DNA of 64,000 bases, taken from NCBI RefSeq assembly GCF_000519305.1, contig NZ_KI912610.1, forward strand, positions 62,183 to 126,182, written 5' to 3'. This document shows, piece by piece, positions 62,731 to 64,000 of this stretch (position 1 is its first letter; every line of letters starts with the position of its first letter). The translations under genes were made by a program, and so were the position numbers. Source of the stretch: Mesorhizobium ciceri WSM4083 (GTDB lineage Bacteria > Pseudomonadota > Alphaproteobacteria > Rhizobiales > Rhizobiaceae). The notes under the pieces are model-generated. The model was not told the origin of the DNA and did no database searches. It was given only the letters and a program-made list of their open reading frames with translations.

Positions 62731-63107
62731 AGCAAGAGCGCATGACCGCCGCAGAGTACAATGCTGGTCCTGCGAAGCCTGGGAAGACCAACAAGTACGG
62801 CGCCAAGAAAACCACGCTGGACGGCATCACGTTCGACAGCAAGGCCGAGGCAGCCCGTTATGCGTCACTGAAGCAAATGGAGCGCTGCGGCGCGATCTAC
62901 AATCTGAGGCTTCAGACTTGGCACGAGCTAAAGGCCGCAAACGGTGCAGTGGCATGTCGCTATCGTGCCGATTTCGACTACTTCGACACTAGCACAGGCG
63001 ATCCAGTCACGGAAGACGTGAAGGGCGTTCTGACGCGAGACTTCAAGATCAAGGCCAAGCTCTTCAGGGAGCAGTACGGCAGGGAAATCAAGGTGGTGAA
63101 AACATGA
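62727..63107 (+). CDS. DUF1064 phage nuclease-like protein
   Basis: A 126-residue protein from ATG 62727. DUF1064 landmarks: NKYGAKKTTLDGITFDSKAE, YASLKQMERCGAI, YRADFDYFD and EDVKG followed by DFKIKAKLFRE, giving an acidic-Lys nuclease-like centre similar to endonuclease I. Placed before the replication-type gene. Activity is inferred. Confidence 0.85.
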   Translation: MKQERMTAAEYNAGPAKPGKTNKYGAKKTTLDGITFDSKAEAARYASLKQMERCGAIYNLRLQTWHELKAANGAVACRYRADFDYFDTSTGDPVTEDVKGVLTRDFKIKAKLFREQYGREIKVVKT

Positions 63108-63751
63108 GCCGAATTAGATCCCTGCATCCCGGCTTCTTCACTGACGAGCGCCTAGTGGAGACCAGCGTGGAAGCACGCCTGCTCTGCCTGGGTCTTGGCG
63201 TGGAGGCTGACGACAAGGGCATCTTTGAGTGGAAGCCTGTCACGCTGAAGATGCGTCTGTTTCCCGCTGACAATATCGATATCGCTTTGCGCCTCGCCGA
63301 GTTGGTCGAGGCCGGAGTGATCATGATGTACGAAATAGGCGGGCGTAAGTACGGGGCAATTCGGAAATTCCGCAAGCATCAGCGCCCTAAAACTCCGAAC
63401 AACATCCATCCTATCACGCCCGAAGTCGGAAATTACGTCGGCTTAGAGTCTGCCATTTCGGAAACCGGGAGTGATGAGCCCGACCCTTTTCCCCCAAACG
63501 GAGAAAAGTCTCCGCAGATGGAGGATGTAGGATGGAGGGAAGGAGGGAGAGGAGAAAAACCTAACGGTTTTTCAGCGCGCGAGACGCGCAAAAAACCCAA
63601 GGGATGGGTTTCTCCAAAGACCCCGATGGACGCAGCAAACAACATCATTCGAAGGATCAGAGACAATGAACAGCAGCGAATTGGAGCAGGCAACGATGGC
63701 GCTGACGGAGCTCTTCTGCAACTTCCCGCAGTCGGGCGATCTGGAGCCTAA
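63104..63751 (+). CDS. Phage replication-type protein, winged-helix N terminus
   Basis: A 215-residue protein. The N-terminal block RIRSLHPGFFTDERLVETSV, LCLGLGVEADDKGIFEWKP and TLKMRLFPADNIDIALRLAE is shared by many Rhizobiales phage proteins annotated around replication; a charged linker and a DAANNIIRRIRDNE tail follow. Probably a replication initiator or organiser, inferred. The next gene begins inside its 3' end. Confidence 0.7.
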   Translation: MSRIRSLHPGFFTDERLVETSVEARLLCLGLGVEADDKGIFEWKPVTLKMRLFPADNIDIALRLAELVEAGVIMMYEIGGRKYGAIRKFRKHQRPKTPNNIHPITPEVGNYVGLESAISETGSDEPDPFPPNGEKSPQMEDVGWREGGRGEKPNGFSARETRKKPKGWVSPKTPMDAANNIIRRIRDNEQQRIGAGNDGADGALLQLPAVGRSGA

Positions 63752-64000
63752 TATCGCTGCCTACCTCAACACGGTGAAGGACGAGGCGCTGCCTGACATC
63801 GAGGCCGGAGTCCTGCGCTTCCGTCGCGGCGAAGTCCCAGGCCATGACGCTGCCTTCTGCCCGACTGGCGCACAGTTCTACCGAGAGGTTCGCTTCCAGA
63901 GCCAGATTCGCGGCATCCGTGAGAAGGGCGCCAACGTCGTAGCGCTCGTGCCGTCCAAGTCGAAGTTCCTCCGCGGCTACGAAGCCAAGAAGCTGGAGGG
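63666..64000 (+). CDS. Hypothetical phage protein, cut by window end
   Basis: From ATG 63666 (MNSSELEQATMALTELFCNF) the frame stays open for 111 codons to the window edge. It overlaps the preceding gene by 86 bases. The visible part is helical and charged with GAQFYREVRFQ and KSKFLRGYEAKK. No family recognised. Confidence 0.6.
   Translation, partial: MNSSELEQATMALTELFCNFPQSGDLEPNIAAYLNTVKDEALPDIEAGVLRFRRGEVPGHDAAFCPTGAQFYREVRFQSQIRGIREKGANVVALVPSKSKFLRGYEAKKLE

Larger units (their letters stand above)
47956..64000. mobile_element. Prophage, left part (right end outside window)
   Basis: From the tRNA-Cys 3' end onward the content changes to short, tightly packed genes: integrase, recombination genes (ERF, YqaJ), a C5 methyltransferase, a divergent repressor/Cro-like pair with operators, and early replication-type genes. 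No structural or lysis genes are in view, so those and attR must lie beyond 64000. The lambda-like layout suggests a tailed-phage genome. Whether it is complete cannot be judged. Confidence 0.9.

Overview
The window is a high-GC alphaproteobacterial chromosome segment that looks like Mesorhizobium or a close relative in the Rhizobiales. The evidence is RirA with its three cluster cysteines at the rhizobial positions, a complete hmu haem locus with the small regulator HmuP, PutR paired with a PutA that lacks its own DNA-binding domain, a GapR-type protein, and the typical rhizobial intergenic palindromes. Bases 1-47955 are host genes. From about 47956 to the right edge the window holds the integrase-proximal part of a prophage at a tRNA-Cys gene; its far end lies outside the window.

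Host region by block. 1-4336: end of gabD, galM, kdgK, a YtkA/FixH-like membrane protein and a dihaem peroxidase lipoprotein. 4338-8565: putR and putA, divergent. 8629-17634: haem uptake. hmuQ-like haem monooxygenase, tonB, a four-cysteine periplasmic protein and the outer membrane receptor run leftward; hmuP, hmuS, hmuT, hmuU and hmuV run rightward; rirA closes the locus. 17911-20435: DUF445 protein, phasin, MaoC hydratase. 20460-29782: three MFS transporters, one DMT exporter, and LysR, MocR and HxlR regulators, several as divergent regulator-transporter pairs, plus a zinc alcohol dehydrogenase. 29786-31136: zeta-class isomerase and FAH-family hydrolase, a ring-cleavage tail. 31302-34571: LuxR response regulator, hybrid histidine kinase and FIST protein, resembling NosP/NahK nitric-oxide signalling. 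34836-38727: coxS, coxL and coxM for a form II CO-dehydrogenase-type molybdoenzyme, separated by mobile palindromic repeats. 39135-47654: acyltransferase, OxlT-like antiporter with a 38-residue partner, GNAT enzyme, CutC, cupin, a small heat-shock protein behind a probable ROSE thermometer, and a run of small uncertain genes including one frameshifted gene.

Prophage. It begins after an intact tRNA-Cys. Leftward genes, nearly all joined by 1- or 4-base start/stop overlaps, encode the integrase, small hypothetical proteins, a YbcO-like nuclease, a NinB-like protein, a YqaJ exonuclease, an ERF annealing protein and a C5 cytosine methyltransferase. A lysogeny switch at 57750-58850 has a repressor gene, a divergent Cro-like gene and at least four copies of a TTCGCA-N5-TGCGAA operator. 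Rightward early genes include two GapR-family proteins, a receiverless winged-helix protein, a DUF1064 nuclease and a replication-type protein, and continue past the window edge.

The observations most worth following up are a 279-codon open frame overprinted on the methyltransferase, two GapR-family proteins in one prophage (one with a Cys4 tail), the operator array, several tiny coupled genes that length cutoffs miss, and the thermometer upstream of hsp20.
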